Assembly (NCBI GenBank): GCA_020002185.1 | Contig: CM034531.1 | Span: 46,678,891-46,742,890 of the forward strand | DNA from: Paraescarpia echinospica | Taxonomy: Eukaryota; Annelida; Polychaeta; Sabellida; Siboglinidae | DNA length: 64,000 nucleotides | Direction of reading: 5' to 3' | In this document: piece after piece, positions 32,003 through 43,215 of the stretch | How the letters are laid out: each line of letters opens with the position of its first letter | Numbering within the stretch: the stretch's first letter is position 1 | The notes under the pieces: model-generated | What the model saw: only the letters and a program-made list of their open reading frames with translations | Told to the model about the DNA's origin: nothing | Databases searched by the model: none | Translations under genes and position numbers: made by a program

Positions 32003-33552
32003 CTATAAGACTTGCTGACATGGACTCTGTGGCAGCTGTGGAATGGCCTGAGGTGGATGCACCTCCACACAGATAATCTTGGGCACGCCACGCTTAACAT
32101 GCGTCTTCTGGTGGCTCTTCAGTGACGACGATTGCGTGAATGTCTTGTTACACGTAGGACATGCGTACGGCCGCTCGCCCGTGTGTACGCGTTCGTGACG
32201 GCGCATGCTCGAGCGGTCGCCGAATGCGCGCGCGCATATCGAACATACATACGGTTTCTCGCCGGTGTGGGTGCGACGGTGACACATGAGCCCAGAGAGT
32301 TGGTAGAAGACACGAGTGCAGTGTTCGCACTGGTAACACCGCTCCAGCGTGTGTACGTTGCGGTGACGGGACAGGGCATTGCGACTACCGTACTGACGCC
32401 CGCACTGCGCGCACTGGAATGGCTTTGCTCCTGTGTGCTTTAACTCGTGATTACGCAGAACACTCTTATCGCGGAACCCCTGGTTGCATACGCAGCACTT
32501 AAACGGTCGTTCCCCGGTGTGCAGCCGACCGTGAATGACGAGCGATTCATTCAACTGGAAGGACTTATCGCACACCTTGCAAACGTACGGTTTCTCCCTC
32601 GTGTGTGAGAGCTGGTGGCGACGCAGCTTCGAGTGCGACTTACACGTCCTTGAACACACGGGGCAGGTGAGTGGTGGCACATGGACTTTTGAATGATTTT
32701 TCAATTCGATCTTCTTCTTGAACTCTTTTCCGCACTGCGGACAAGCAAACATGCCTTTCGTTACAGGTTTGGCTTCGGACTTTATCTCCGGGTTCGCGGT
32801 ATCAGTGGCCGATTCTATCGCGCTTGTCGTAGGCTTATCCTCTGTGGTGTCTGTGGCTTTATCCAAATCTACATTGTCATTCAACTCTTCGAGTTTACCC
32901 TGCCACACACGGAACACCCTCAATGGGGCATCTGCCAGTCTGTGGTTCGCCAATGCCAGCGAATTGCTGAAGCACCTCAGACATATGGGACATTTGAGGG
33001 AGTATGGCCTTGTGAGATAGTTCTTGCGATTAACCATCATTGGTGTTGGACAACCCCATAGTCGGGTCTTCTTCCTATACTTTGTAGGCCACGGTCTGGC
33101 AGACATCGCACATCTTGACGGCTGAGCACACTGTTGATCAATTGAGACTGCATCAGCATAGCTGTGATCTGCACCACTCTCCTCTAACTTAGACGATTCA
33201 GACAGAAGCTTGCTTGCAGAAGCCCCTTTAACTCTATTTGTAGAAGAAACTATGTCCTTGCTGGCAGAAGAAACATCAGTTTTGTTGGTGGTAGCACTGT
33301 TAGCTTTGTTGACAGAAGCTTTCTTGGCAGAAGTAACTTCTGTTTTGTTGACAGAAGAAACAACAGCTTTGTCCGCAGAAGAAACTTTGTCTTTGTTGAC
33401 AGAAGAAACTTCACCTTTGTTGGTAGAAGAAACTTCCACCTTGTTCGCAGAAACATGTTCAGTGTGTCTTGCTGTAGGATGTCCTGTATGTTTAGTCACA
33501 CTACTTTTAATGTTCCTCTCTCCTGTCACAGCGGTGGCCGATGGACAGGTAC
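32003..33552 (-). CDS. ZBTB-like exon 2: linker and eight zinc fingers
   Basis: The fingers in order begin [70 protein letters not shown] and [10 protein letters not shown], each followed by H-x3-H. The stop TAG is at 32005-32003. Open frames on the + strand over the same region are mirror artefacts of the repeated finger and linker codons. Confidence 0.95.
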
Positions 33553-34508
33553 CTGCAGGTATACAATACATTTATTTACTACATGAACATGATTTTGCTG
33601 AAATCCTCAGTAACATGAGGTCAAAAGTGCAACAAGCTAGAATTTATTTAAAAAAACATGAAGCGGGGCACATGAAAGTCATCCTTGGAATGAGGGTCTG
33701 CCAAGCATATAAGATGCATTTTGGAATCAATATTATATCTGGTGAGCATATCAATTATAGTTTTAGATGATTTCAGCGTGATGGGGAGTTCTTGTTTATA
33801 CATGTCTACTGTTTGAACAGATTACACTCAGTAAAATATATTCAAACTCTGACAGGCAGATTTAAAATTACACAGATCTGTTAAATAAAGACCTCTGGTC
33901 TAACGATAGATGTATTTTTTATACACTGTTCACATATACATTATTTCTACATATTTTGGAATTTTTTTTAACTGATAATTTTTAGGTAAATTTGAATTGA
34001 TAAGAAGCTGTAATTAGAAATCGTATTGCCTCCTTGGAAGGGTATATGGAAATATGTGGTGTAGCATTTTTGAATTCGCTGGACACAAATTTTTAATTTT
34101 TATTATTTACACATTATTACGTCATAATAATTAAATTTGACAATAACGTTGATAATTTCATATATTCTGTAACAACTGCTTTGAAAGGGAAAGCACTTCA
34201 TAAGCGTTAAACTTCTGCTTACTCTTTTTTCACATTAATTATCAATACAATTAAAAAGAAAATAATTTATGTATTATTATGGAAATATAAAATATATTGT
34301 CCCGAGTCCGAGCTGGGGTTAATTACGATAGTAATTGTAACCGATTGTAATAAATTACACTCACAGTTGTAATCATAATCGACTTTTTCTAAGGCAGTGC
34401 ATTCGTAATTGTATCCTGTAATCGTGTAATCAGACTCGATTACGCATGATTACACCTAATATATTTTTTCAAACAGTGATTAACATGTCATAATAACTTT
34501 TATTTTAG

Positions 34509-34539
<31 letters not shown>

Positions 34540-34602
34540 TGAGCAGTGAGATACGATGCATATATATATATATATATACAGTGAGCAGTGATATACGATG
34601 CA

Positions 34603-34644
<42 letters not shown>

Positions 34645-36292
34645 CATGCATGCAACCATTCATGAATAGAAACCATTTGTAAGTCAATAATCACAGAAAC
34701 TCTGGTGCACTGGTCAGTGATCCCAGCACACGGCTAATTGGAATTTACTTTTATTGGTATCTCACTGCTCACTGGCCAGTTACTGCTAGTGTTTGCACAG
34801 ATCCTTCTGAAGGATTAAATCCTTTGGTTTTGTTCACAGGTTGTCAGAAGAGTCTTCATATGCCTGGTTCAGATCTGACCTGGTCATACCTGGACCATGG
34901 CTAACTGCAATTGACTTTTATTGGTTTCTCACTGCTACTGTTTGCACAGAATCATACAAATCCTGCAATTAATTCGCAAAGACTATATGTACACAAATAT
35001 CCACTACTGTCCATAGCCAGGTACTCATTCATACAGCTGAATGAACTGAAGCAATGTAGAGTAAACGAACTTGCCAAAGGTTCGACACCGCCACACAGGA
35101 TTCGAACCTGCGTTCTCTCAGTCGAGAGTCCGGAGGTCTTACCGCTGTGCTACTGTGCTCCACGCAAACAAATTTATTACGATTACATATTAAATATGCC
35201 CTACATTATGTTATTCATCACCAAATTCACAGGTCAATCTATTATGTACAAACTGTCAGGACACAGATATGTGCAAGTACAACACAATGTACATTCTGCT
35301 TACAACATATTTGATTACACATAAATTATGTATATCTGGTTAATATTGTACGATATAAACTTTGCACATCATACATACTATAAAAAATTGAGGAATGAAG
35401 ACTGATCCAAAAAATGTAATCGTAATCGGAGAACTGTAATCGTAATCGATTTGTTTTCTAAGTGTGTAATCACAATCAACTTTTCCCAAGGCAGTCTAAT
35501 CGTAATTGTAATCATGAGTGTGTAACCAACCCCAGCTCTGTCCCGAGTACTACACACCAGGGGCTTAGACGCAGACCTGTCTGTCCTTCTTCAAGACTGG
35601 CCAAGACGGGTAATTACAACTGATAAGACAGGTGGAATTTAGAGGGGGCAAGCTGGCCACTAGAGTAACTAATAGTTCCATGTCTAAGGAGCCAACATTA
35701 ATCACTATCATGGACACAAATAGTAGTGAAACAAACTGAATGGATCAGTATTAATTAAAGAAATGGCTCAAATGACAGTAGATTGTCATTGATAAAACCT
35801 ACTTGGCCAATAATGGCTGTGATTCTAGTAAGCCACCCACATGCTAAAATGGACACTTCTGAGTAATTCAAGACTGGAAAAACATTATTTCTGGCAAAGG
35901 GCCTACTACACACCTGCAGAGTCCTCGTTCTTGCATGTCACCAGGACACCCGTCATCTCCAACTGTCCCACGGCGTAGAGGAAGTCACTGACCATCGTTG
36001 TGTCGCCCGAATACACCTTCAGTTCTCCCGTGTATATAAAGTTGAGCAGTGTCTCAAGAACGGAGCCAGACAACCACTCCATCCTGAGAGTTGTCAGCTG
36101 TGCGATGGTGTTATTGATGGCTGCCTTCAGAATGGGGCTGGCTGCAGCCAGTATACAGCCGTGTGCCAGAAACTCTCGTCCTTCGCATGACTGGATGATG
36201 ATGTCACACAGCACGCCACTCTCTCTCATCAGGTTGAGAGATTGCCCCACCAGTGAGGCATGCCACTCATCCACTTGAATCACACGTGTCAT
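32003..36292 (-). CDS. BTB/POZ and C2H2 zinc-finger protein (ZBTB-like), two coding exons
   Basis: The exons 36292-35914 and 33552-32003 join across CTGCAG|GTGTGT and TACCTGCAG, splitting a glycine codon, to give about 642 residues. Residues ~10-120 form a BTB domain ([53 protein letters not shown]). A linker of about 190 residues includes a VSSxNK repeat (~161-235) and one atypical finger (CPICLRCF...NHRLAD, last His missing). Eight C2H2 fingers at ~395-611 are mostly joined by HTGExP-type linkers, though the joins before fingers 2 and 6 and around 3 depart from consensus. The protein ends [17 protein letters not shown] proteins are usually nuclear DNA-binding regulators that dimerise through BTB and recruit co-repressors; the target here is unknown. 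A short 5' UTR piece begins at 36297 after an acceptor TTGCAG, so upstream non-coding exons are likely. Confidence 0.93.
33230..33460 (-). repeat. VSSxNK coding repeat in the zinc-finger gene
   Basis: About ten diverged copies of a 7-9 residue unit ([40 protein letters not shown] and so on) encode a Ser/Lys/Val-rich, probably disordered linker between BTB and fingers. Unit lengths of 21-27 bp keep the frame. Confidence 0.8.
34505..34650. repeat. TA-rich microsatellite with duplicated GTGAGCAGTGA unit
   Basis: Three (TA)n runs are separated by two copies of ACAGTGAGCAGTGA-ATACGATGCA. Open frames of alternating Tyr and Ile across it are artefacts of the dinucleotide. Confidence 0.9.
34900..35164 (-). 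mobile_element. tRNA-derived SINE inside the hAT element
   Basis: The minus strand starts GTGGAGCACAGTAGCACAGC, with A-box-like TAGCACAGCGG and B-box GGTTCGAATCC, then a body ending in AATAAAAGTCAATTGCAG. A second partial copy of the body end (TGTTTGCACAG, TTTTATTGGTATCTCACTGC) lies at 34735-34800. It is a different SINE family from 24275-24438 and 39969-40296. Confidence 0.75.
35914..36292 (-). CDS. ZBTB-like exon 1: BTB domain
   Basis: The ATG at 36292-36290 gives [20 protein letters not shown]. An alternative ATG in frame at 36310 lies within the presumed intron acceptor TTGCAG and is less likely. The domain has the D (CDIII), H-x-x-I-L-A-A-A-S and FIYTGEL landmarks of BTB folds. The exon ends EDSAG in phase 1. 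Confidence 0.92.
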
Positions 36293-36499
36293 TGTATCTG
36301 CAACGCACACAGTCTGCCTTTAAGTATGAATTACATAGCGATAATCAACTAGATATATATCTGCAATTCTCAGTCTTTAAGTTTAATTACGAATTCAATA
36401 GTGAACTAGATGTACGTTTCATAGCAATCTATTCAAGAACATGAGCTATCTTTTACATATTGCCCTAAATTATTAACCGCGTCTGCCTGTTGGGATCTA

Positions 36500-37725
36500 G
36501 GAAGAACTTACCTTTACGTAGTCCCCTGGGAAGAGTGGATTAAGGTTGGTCCTCTAGAAGATAGTGCTGGAAATATAACATCAGAGGGATTCTTAACGGC
36601 AGAAGACCTGAATTAGTATTTTAGTTCAGTGTTTACCAGGGAAGATATTAGTTCACTGCCAGTACCAGGCTAAATTCAAGGGGGCAGAATCAGACTATTT
36701 AGGACAGTTAATTGTAACCCCGGAAATGGTAGCTAAGGATAATAAATCACCTGGAGTGGATGAGATTTCACACAAACTACTATTGGAAATTGTAGAACAA
36801 ATTAGCATACCACTTGCAACAGTTTTCAACTTGTCACTCAACGGGGGAGTGGTTTCTTTAGAATGGAAAGAAGCAAATATTATACCTTTTTTTTAAAGAG
36901 TTTGAGAAACAAGTCAGTGAACTACAGACCATTGAGTTTAACATCAGTGATTTGCAAATTATTAGAAAGACTAATTAAAGATCAAATGGTGGATTTTCTT
37001 GTTAAACATAACTTAATAAACTCATCTCAATATGGGTTTCTAAAAGAGAGATCATGCTTAACAAATACTTTATGTTTTTTGGAAGACATCACCCGAAAAG
37101 GGTAGATGAGGGATCACCAGTAGATGTTATTGACTTAGTTTTTTCAGAAAGAACTAATAATACTGCTGCACAAAACTATAGTTAGGCCTCATTTAGAATA
37201 TTGTATACAAACATGGAGGCCATATCGCAAGAAATACATAATGCTAGAAAGAATACAGAGGAGAGCAACTAAAATGATACCAAAACTGAGGGATCTTAGT
37301 TACAAAATATGCCTTAAAAATGTTGTTTAACAACACTAGGGACCAGGAGTATGAGAGGAGATCAAATAGAAGTGTTTAAAATATTGAATGGTTATGAAAA
37401 TATTGATAGAAATATTTTTTTTTCAGTTAAGAAAGATAGAAGGACCAGGACATGAAGTTACATTAGTAAAGGAGCAGTGTAGCTTAGATATAAGAAAGTT
37501 GTCACTTTCATAAAGGACTGTAAATGATTGGAACAGATTATCTGCTGATTGTGTGGGTGCTAGTAGCGTGAATATGTTTTTAAATAAAATTAGACGTCAG
37601 AAGGGTGGAATACACATAGATAAAAAGGGCTGCACTCTCGATAAGCCAAAAGGCTTCCTTGTCCACCTGCCATCTAGAGTTAATTTTCTGGGTGGCAATC
37701 TTGTTAAATCTTGGTAAATTACGGA
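36500..37725 (+). mobile_element. LINE F (CR1-like) with RT core deleted
   Basis: RT fingers read NKSPGVDEISHKLLLEIVEQ, LSLNGGVVSLEWKEANIIPF, VNYRPLSLTSVICKLLERLI and SQYGFLKERSCLTNTLCFLE. After GSPVDVI the palm and YADD box are missing. The C-terminus resumes with VRPHLEYCIQTWRPYRKKYI, LERIQRRATKMIPKLRDLSY and TVNDWNRLSADCVGASSVN. The tail contains CTTGTCCACCTGCC and ends in TTGTTAAATCTTGG. Several frameshifts are present. Confidence 0.88.
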
Positions 37726-38317
37726 TATGATTTAGATGCGGCCTGGACAACTAATAAAGAGTAATCTATACCATTTAAGTAAAAGATTACCAAAATATGG
37801 TATTGAATTTTATTAATTATTGAAATTGAATTGCAATTATGGCATGTGGAGTGGCAACTTACAAATAGTTTCAATGTTGATTAGACATAGAAATTAGATT
37901 TAGTCTACACTTAGTCTTGGTAACTTTGTCAAGTTAGTTAGTGTCTGACTGTCTGATATGTCGTGTGTGAATAATTGATAAAATTGGTCTCTAAATCTAA
38001 TAAAATCGTAGTTACTGTGACTTAGTAACTATGCCTACAGTCTGAGTTTACAGCATCCACGACAGCTTGTCAACCAACTTACCAAGCACTGTTAGTGTTA
38101 GATATAATAATACATTTATTCTTCTTCGTATTTAAACTGAACGTCATTAAGTTGACGGCTGTTGTCAGTGTAGGAGGTGCACAATTGTTTTTGTTTTTTG
38201 TTTGTTTTGTGCAGTGCAGGTTTATGAGGTTTCTTCGTCTTACTCCTTCTCGGCTGCTAGCCTCCTCCGGAATGTGTCCAGTGATGGGGTGGTGACGGTT
38301 GATTCTGGGAGGGCATT
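37726..38317. other. AT-rich spacer, no gene
   Basis: Nothing recognised except an approach to the minus-strand LINE fragment that follows. Confidence 0.5.
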
Positions 38318-38980
38318 CTACTGTCTCACTGTTCTTGGGGAAAAGGAGAAATGGTGGTAGTCAGCATTAGAATGTGGCACAATATAAGCCTGAGTATGAT
38401 TATGCCTGGTTGGTCGGTGTACGGGGATCAGGTACTGGCTGCTGTCTACTGCTACCAGCCCGTTTCCCATCTTATATAGCATCGTTAGTCTTTGGTTTTC
38501 TCGTCTCTCCTCCTGTGATGTCCATCTGAGCTCTTCTATCATGTCAGATACACTTGATCTGTTTCTGTATCTGTTTAGGGTGAAGTGTGCCGCTCTCCTC
38601 TGCACCATTTCTCATTTTTGGATGTTGCCTTTGGTGTAAGGATCCCATACTGGTGAGGCATACTCCACTGATGGTCTTACTAATGTGTTGTAGGCAGTGG
38701 CTTTCAGCTGTGAGTTGTTTATCTGGAGGTTTCGGCTCTGAAATCCAAGTGTTCTATTGGCTTTGTTGGTGATGTTGATAATGTGTTGGTTCCATCGTAG
38801 GTCGTGGGATAGTGTGATTCCTAGATATTTGGCTGTGCTGACGTGTTCCAACTTGTTGCCGTGGAGTGTATAGTCATACTTTATGATGTGTCTGTTACGT
38901 GTGATACTGAGCACCTGGGTGGAACTCCATCTGCCATTTCCTCTCCCATTCCCCGAGTTTCTGCAGGTCACTCATTTAGT
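38318..38980 (-). mobile_element. LINE H, C-terminal RT fragment
   Basis: The minus strand reads HGNKLEHVSTAKYLGITLSH, DLRWNQHIINITNKANRTLG, AYNTLVRPSVEYASPVWDPY, then one in-frame stop (38612) and MVQRRAAHFTLNRYRNRSSV, MIEELRWTSQEERRENQRLT. YLGI, LVRPxxEYASxVWDP and VQRRAAxF are standard motifs downstream of the RT palm in CR1/Jockey-like elements. Confidence 0.88.
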
Positions 38981-39968
38981 TTAAACAGTCAGTTGTTGTA
39001 ACATTCTAACGTTCATTCTAATAAATAATGACATAGTGTTATCGCAGTCCTATTATTACAATGGCCTAGTAGGTAGGTATTAATGGGTTGTTATTTAAAC
39101 CGAGTACATAGCCATTCGCACACACCAAGCCATAGCCTAGGCCTACTGATAATGATATGGCGATAATAGGGAAGGAAATATTTCCTCAATTATTTTTTCA
39201 TCTAAAACACACCCGAAAAAATTACTGCCCTTATGATTACGAGTAATAATTTAACAGTTTGTGACAGTTTAATTTATGACCACAAGAGTAACAAATGTAA
39301 CGTGTAACAAACCTAACATTGACCGCAATCATAAAATAAACGTTCTAATGTCGATTCCAAAAGAGGAAGCCACGTGACCACGGTGCGCCGGTGTCGCGCT
39401 TACATTTATCCGGGCGTTAAATATGATCCGGGTGACGTTTCTGCGCGTGCGCGTATCTAGGGGAATGTATTTAGCACCAGCTATGACTGTCGTCGTAGTT
39501 GGTGCTAAAGAGGTCAGGACACTGTTGGACTTCCTGCTTGGTTACAAACGAAAAAGTGCAATTTATTTTTGAGAAATGATTTTTTGGGAAAATTCACCTG
39601 CTCTGACATAAGTGCATTGGAGTAGTCAGAATTCCCGGTGTGATTGTAGAAGCTGTTGACAGTAAAATGGTGCATTGGTAGCTGATTTTACTAAGCGGAA
39701 GGGTATTTGGCAGCAATTTGGCTAGTTGACCCTTTAGCCGGATTACTGCCTGCATCCATTCGTAAATATTGACGGGTGTCACACATACAGGCATTTTACG
39801 AGAGCTAGAAATATTAGATTTTGACTAAACTCGACCAGCATGTAAATGAGATGATAATAACAGCAGGTGACAAGTTTAAGAAACTTTGCAGGTCACGTTT
39901 TCTTATAATCACACAAAACGTTAACATGGTCGCCAATGGGAAAACTAACAGTGTGCTGAGCCCTAAAT
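38981..39968. other. Non-coding spacer with a GC-richer patch
   Basis: Mostly AT-rich. The patch at 39360-39480 has CCACGTGACC, a CTGCGCGTGCGCG block (NRF1-like) and a copy of the dispersed CATTTATCCGGGCG repeat. It could be promoter-like, but no transcript start can be shown. Confidence 0.4.
39385..39440 (+). repeat. Dispersed CATTTATCCGGGCG repeat, copy 1
   Basis: GTGTCGCGCTTACATTTATC then CGGGCGTTAAATATGATCCG. Related copies are 45326-45360 (same strand) and 47931-47985 (inverted). Confidence 0.75.
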
Positions 39969-40296
39969 GGGGCGCAGTGGCCGATTGGTTAGCGTACCGA
40001 ACTCTCGACTGGAGGGACCGGGGTTAAAATCCCGGCGCCGGCTGAGCAGTGGTTCGGTACTGGTTTGGCTACCGTGTCGAAACTTGGGCAATTTCGTTCA
40101 CCCTACGTCTCCTCCTTTCCAACCCGCACCGGCCAGCGTGGAAGGGTAGGCCAACAATACCAGCATGCAAAGTACAATGAAGCCAAGGCCCCCAGTCCCC
40201 AGCAGCATCGAACGTGTCTATGACCATGCAAAGGAGGCGGTTCGGGTTAATTAGTAGGGCTACGTGCATGGGGTGCTAAGAATCTCTGGGTCAATA
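39969..40296 (+). mobile_element. tRNA-derived SINE (copy 2), near full length
   Basis: It begins GGGGCGCAGTGGCCGATTGG (A box), has GGGGTTAAAATCCC at the B-box position, and the body CGTGTCGAAACTTGGGCAAT and GTTCACCCTACGTCTCC shared with 24275-24438. It continues to ATCTCTGGGTC and ends tail to tail with the LINE G 3' end. Confidence 0.85.
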
Positions 40297-40400
40297 TAAT
40301 AATAATTGCTTTATTCACAGACTCCATGCAACATACAAGTACATTATCATGGTTCTATAATTGTGTTATAAACAATAGTTACAATGTACAGAATGAAAAA

Positions 40401-41168
40401 TCACCCGTCAACAAAATGTATATACAGGGAATTGAACCAGTATTTCCATATTCTTGACATGTATTTCACGTCACTATTAATAATGTTACAAATCAATATG
40501 TTTTTTGAGAACTGCAGTCGGCATATAAACTTATATGTCAAATTTATAATAACAGCAGCACAGTTAGGTAAACTATTGTTAACAAACATTTCACTAGCAC
40601 TACTGTATCTGTCATAACCTAACACCATTCGAAATATATTGTTGTATGAGACATACAATTTTCTGATTGCATAGTTATGAAAATTCCACCATAGATGGGC
40701 AGTATACATAGGTGAGCAAAAAGTAGTAAACAATGTCTTCTTTACATCATTTGAACACATATGAAATTTTCTTATGATCATGTTGCCTTGTGCATACAAC
40801 TGGCGACATTGTCTAGATATATCATTGTCAACTAGCATACTATTTGAAATTATATGACCCAAATATTTTACAGATTCTATCTCACATAGTTTGTCGTTAC
40901 CAAGCATAAAACTTGGAAATTTAACATTCTTACAACTCTTGTTTCTAATTATCATGACCATACTCTTTTTGGCATTGTACCTTATGTCATGAGATACTCC
41001 ATATTGATCACAGACGGTGAGAAGGGTCTGTAATCCCCTGCTGGACGGACAAAATACTACAAGATCATCAGCATACATAATATTATTTACACAATTATAT
41101 CCTACATAACATCCTGTATTGCAACTATTAAGTACAGTGGATAAACCATCCACGTAAACACTGAACAA
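40401..41168 (-). pseudogene. LINE G RT palm end, thumb and C-terminal domain
   Basis: It begins FSVYVDGLSTVLNSCN and has the catalytic NIMYADDLVVFCPSSRGLQT, then ESVKYLGHIISNSMLVDND, YAQGNMIIRKFHMCSNDVKK and YNNIFRMVLGYDRYSSASEM. It joins the upstream frame at the RQGG deletion. Confidence 0.92.
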
Positions 41169-42988
41169 ATACCTCCTTGTCTAACTCCATTACTTACATA
41201 AATACTGTCAGACACATGACTACCCCATCTTACACACATCTGTTGGTTCGCATACCAAAACACTAGAATTCTAACAATGTAACCAGGAACATCTCTGTCT
41301 ATTAGCTTTTTAAAAAGTACACTATGGTTTACACGGTTAAAAGCCTTAGATGCATCAAGAAAACACATAAACAAACAGCTATTTAAGGCTTGATATTTAG
41401 CAATAACCTCTTTTAGTACATAAATGCACATGTCAGTGCCATGCTTCTTTTTAAAACCAAACTGGTTGTCACTGGTTGTTAAAAAGTCATCCATTCTTCT
41501 GAGCAAGATTTTTTCAAAAACTTTAGACATAACACTTGCCAGTGCTATTGGCCTGTAGTTGTCTTTACTGTTTATCTTGCCGGATTTATCCTTGATTATG
41601 GGCACTAATATAACAGAAATCATAGAACTTGGCAGTACGCCATGAACCAACAGATCTATGAAGCATATTGACAGTAAAGGCAGTATGCGTTCACTGCAGT
41701 ACTTCAGGTGCTCTGCATTCACACCATCAAGGCCACAACTCTTGTTACAGTCAAGGTTTCTTATAGCATCTCTGACTTCTTCAGGTAACACTCTAATGCT
41801 GCTCTCATAACTAACATCAAATGCTAGGGTTTTGGCACTACTGTTATTTACACAATTAAACAAGTCACAAAAGTGTTGAATCCACATATTCACAATAGCT
41901 TCTTCACCACTGTTACCATTTATATTAGTTGGCAAGGGGATTTTACTATTGTTAATAGTTTTGATCTCCTTCCAAAATTTATCATTTGTATGGTTAGCCA
42001 TCTTCTTGGCAAGGGCTTCACGCCTCAACTCATTTTCATGTTTTTTAATAAATCTTATTGCATATTTGCATCTAGCATCAGCTTTCTTTTTTAACTCAAA
42101 AACAGGACCTTGTTTAGGTTTACCTATACTGTCCCATAGTTGGAAAGCTTCATTAGCAGCTTTATGGATATCTGCCACATAATCAGTCCACCCAGGCCGA
42201 CATATATAGTTTCCTTGTTTGTGAGTAGACAAACAACCACTAGCATCAGTTAAACACCTGGTTATATTATTATACATGTTATTAAGTGCTTTGTGATGAG
42301 ACTCATCATTGCAGTTGACATCAGTACATATAATAGCATCAATAGGTAATACAATGTTTTTCAGTTCAGTATCAGTCTGTCTACAGTAATTATCAATGGA
42401 ACCTTTGTTAAGTCTTGACCAGTTAAGACGTGGCTGAGTGTTATTGTTAGTACCGGGTACTACACCTGGCACACTGTCTACATTGACATCGATTATCACA
42501 GGGATATGATCTGTGGTAGCAAGATTATAGCACACGCTAATGTCATTTATCACATCATTACCATCATGTGTAGCTATACAATGATCTAGCCATGAGGTGC
42601 TACCCCATGCATCACTGATGTACGTGAACGAATCAGGTGGTAGATACTGCTTACTGGACAGCACCAGATTGTATTCAGTGCAGAAGTTTATAAGGGACCT
42701 TCCAAATGACGAAGTCTCGTCAGAAATGTCGGCGTTATAATCCCCTACCACCAGTACACACGTAGTTTCTAAATCTTCTATAATAGATATTAATGTGCCA
42801 AGTTTTTCCTGATATTCATCATTATTTTGATAACTTTCATATGGCATGTAAACACACAAAATTACCATTTTTTTGTTGCCACAATTATATTCGACACCAA
42901 CAACCCAGTTAAGGTCAAACTTTAGAGGGGTGATGCCTGCTTCAAGGTCAAGTTTCCACAATATTGCAACACCACCAAGTTTTTTCAA
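41102..42988 (-). pseudogene. LINE G endonuclease and reverse transcriptase (629-codon open frame)
   Basis: The endonuclease shows VVGVEYNCGNKKMVILCVYM, VLVVGDYNADISDETSSFGR, SWLDHCIATHDG and TTDHIPVIIDV, that is the GDxN and TDH catalytic motifs. The RT shows IRNLDCNKSCGLDGVNAEHL, LVPIIKDKSGKINSKDNYRP, IALASVMSKVFEKILLRRMD, CLFMCFLDASKAFNRVNHSV and NGVRQGG. Just after RQGG, about 14 bases appear lost and the frame shifts to 40401-41168, which holds the YADD box. The reading frame upstream of 42988 is open to 43083, where one TAG interrupts QET-LSKQD. Confidence 0.92.
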
Positions 42989-43215
42989 TATTATGCCATC
43001 TCTTTCATCAACACAAGATTCACCAATTCCATGAAAGTTTTCATTGATGCTGTTTAGCCCACATAAATCCTGTTTCGAGAGCTATGTTTCTTGTAAGCAC
43101 ACAAAGTCACATTTGTTAAATAACTGTTCAGTTACGTGTCTGTGATGCTTGTTGTTATAGCCAAGTTTCAAGTTCTTACAATTGTAGCTGGATATATTTA
43201 GCGATCTGAACGTTG

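Larger units (their letters stand above)
34308..35540. mobile_element. Non-autonomous hAT element, 1233 bp, with 8-bp target duplication
   Basis: The ends are CCGAGCTGGGGTTAATTAC on the left and, read inward from the right, CAGAGCTGGGGTTGGTTAC. Both flanks carry TCCCGAGT (34300-34307 and 35541-35548). Sub-terminal regions are full of GTAATCGTAATCG / TAATTGTAATC repeats in inverted arrangement. CAGAG ends and an 8-bp duplication are hallmarks of hAT. It holds TA microsatellites and a tRNA-SINE but no transposase. Confidence 0.9.
33553..35913 (-). other. Intron of the zinc-finger gene with an inserted hAT element
   Basis: On the minus strand the intron runs from GTGTGTAGTAGG to ATACCTGCAG. Over half of it is the hAT element at 34308-35540. 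The rest (33553-34299 and 35549-35913) is AT-rich without recognisable genes. Confidence 0.85.
40297..43215 (-). mobile_element. LINE G, nearly intact endonuclease-RT element
   Basis: On the minus strand one protein reads from SSYNCKNLKLGYNNKHHRHV through the endonuclease to the RT and a C-terminal domain. It is broken only by a TAG near 43083 and a small deletion/frameshift near 41155. The 3' end has an AATAAA then an ATTATTATTATATTG tail. No ORF1 is visible upstream, so it is either a one-ORF lineage or 5'-truncated. Confidence 0.92.

Noticed and set aside
33210..33770. Plus-strand frame of 186 codons over the zinc-finger gene
   Set aside because: It is the mirror of the VSSxNK coding repeat; the minus strand has a clear BTB-ZF product with correct splice sites.
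34500..34694. Tyr/Ile-rich small proteins
   Set aside because: They are translations of TA microsatellites.
35085..35164. A functional tRNA gene on the minus strand
   Set aside because: The same reasoning applies: a tRNA-like head followed by a SINE body, inside a hAT element.
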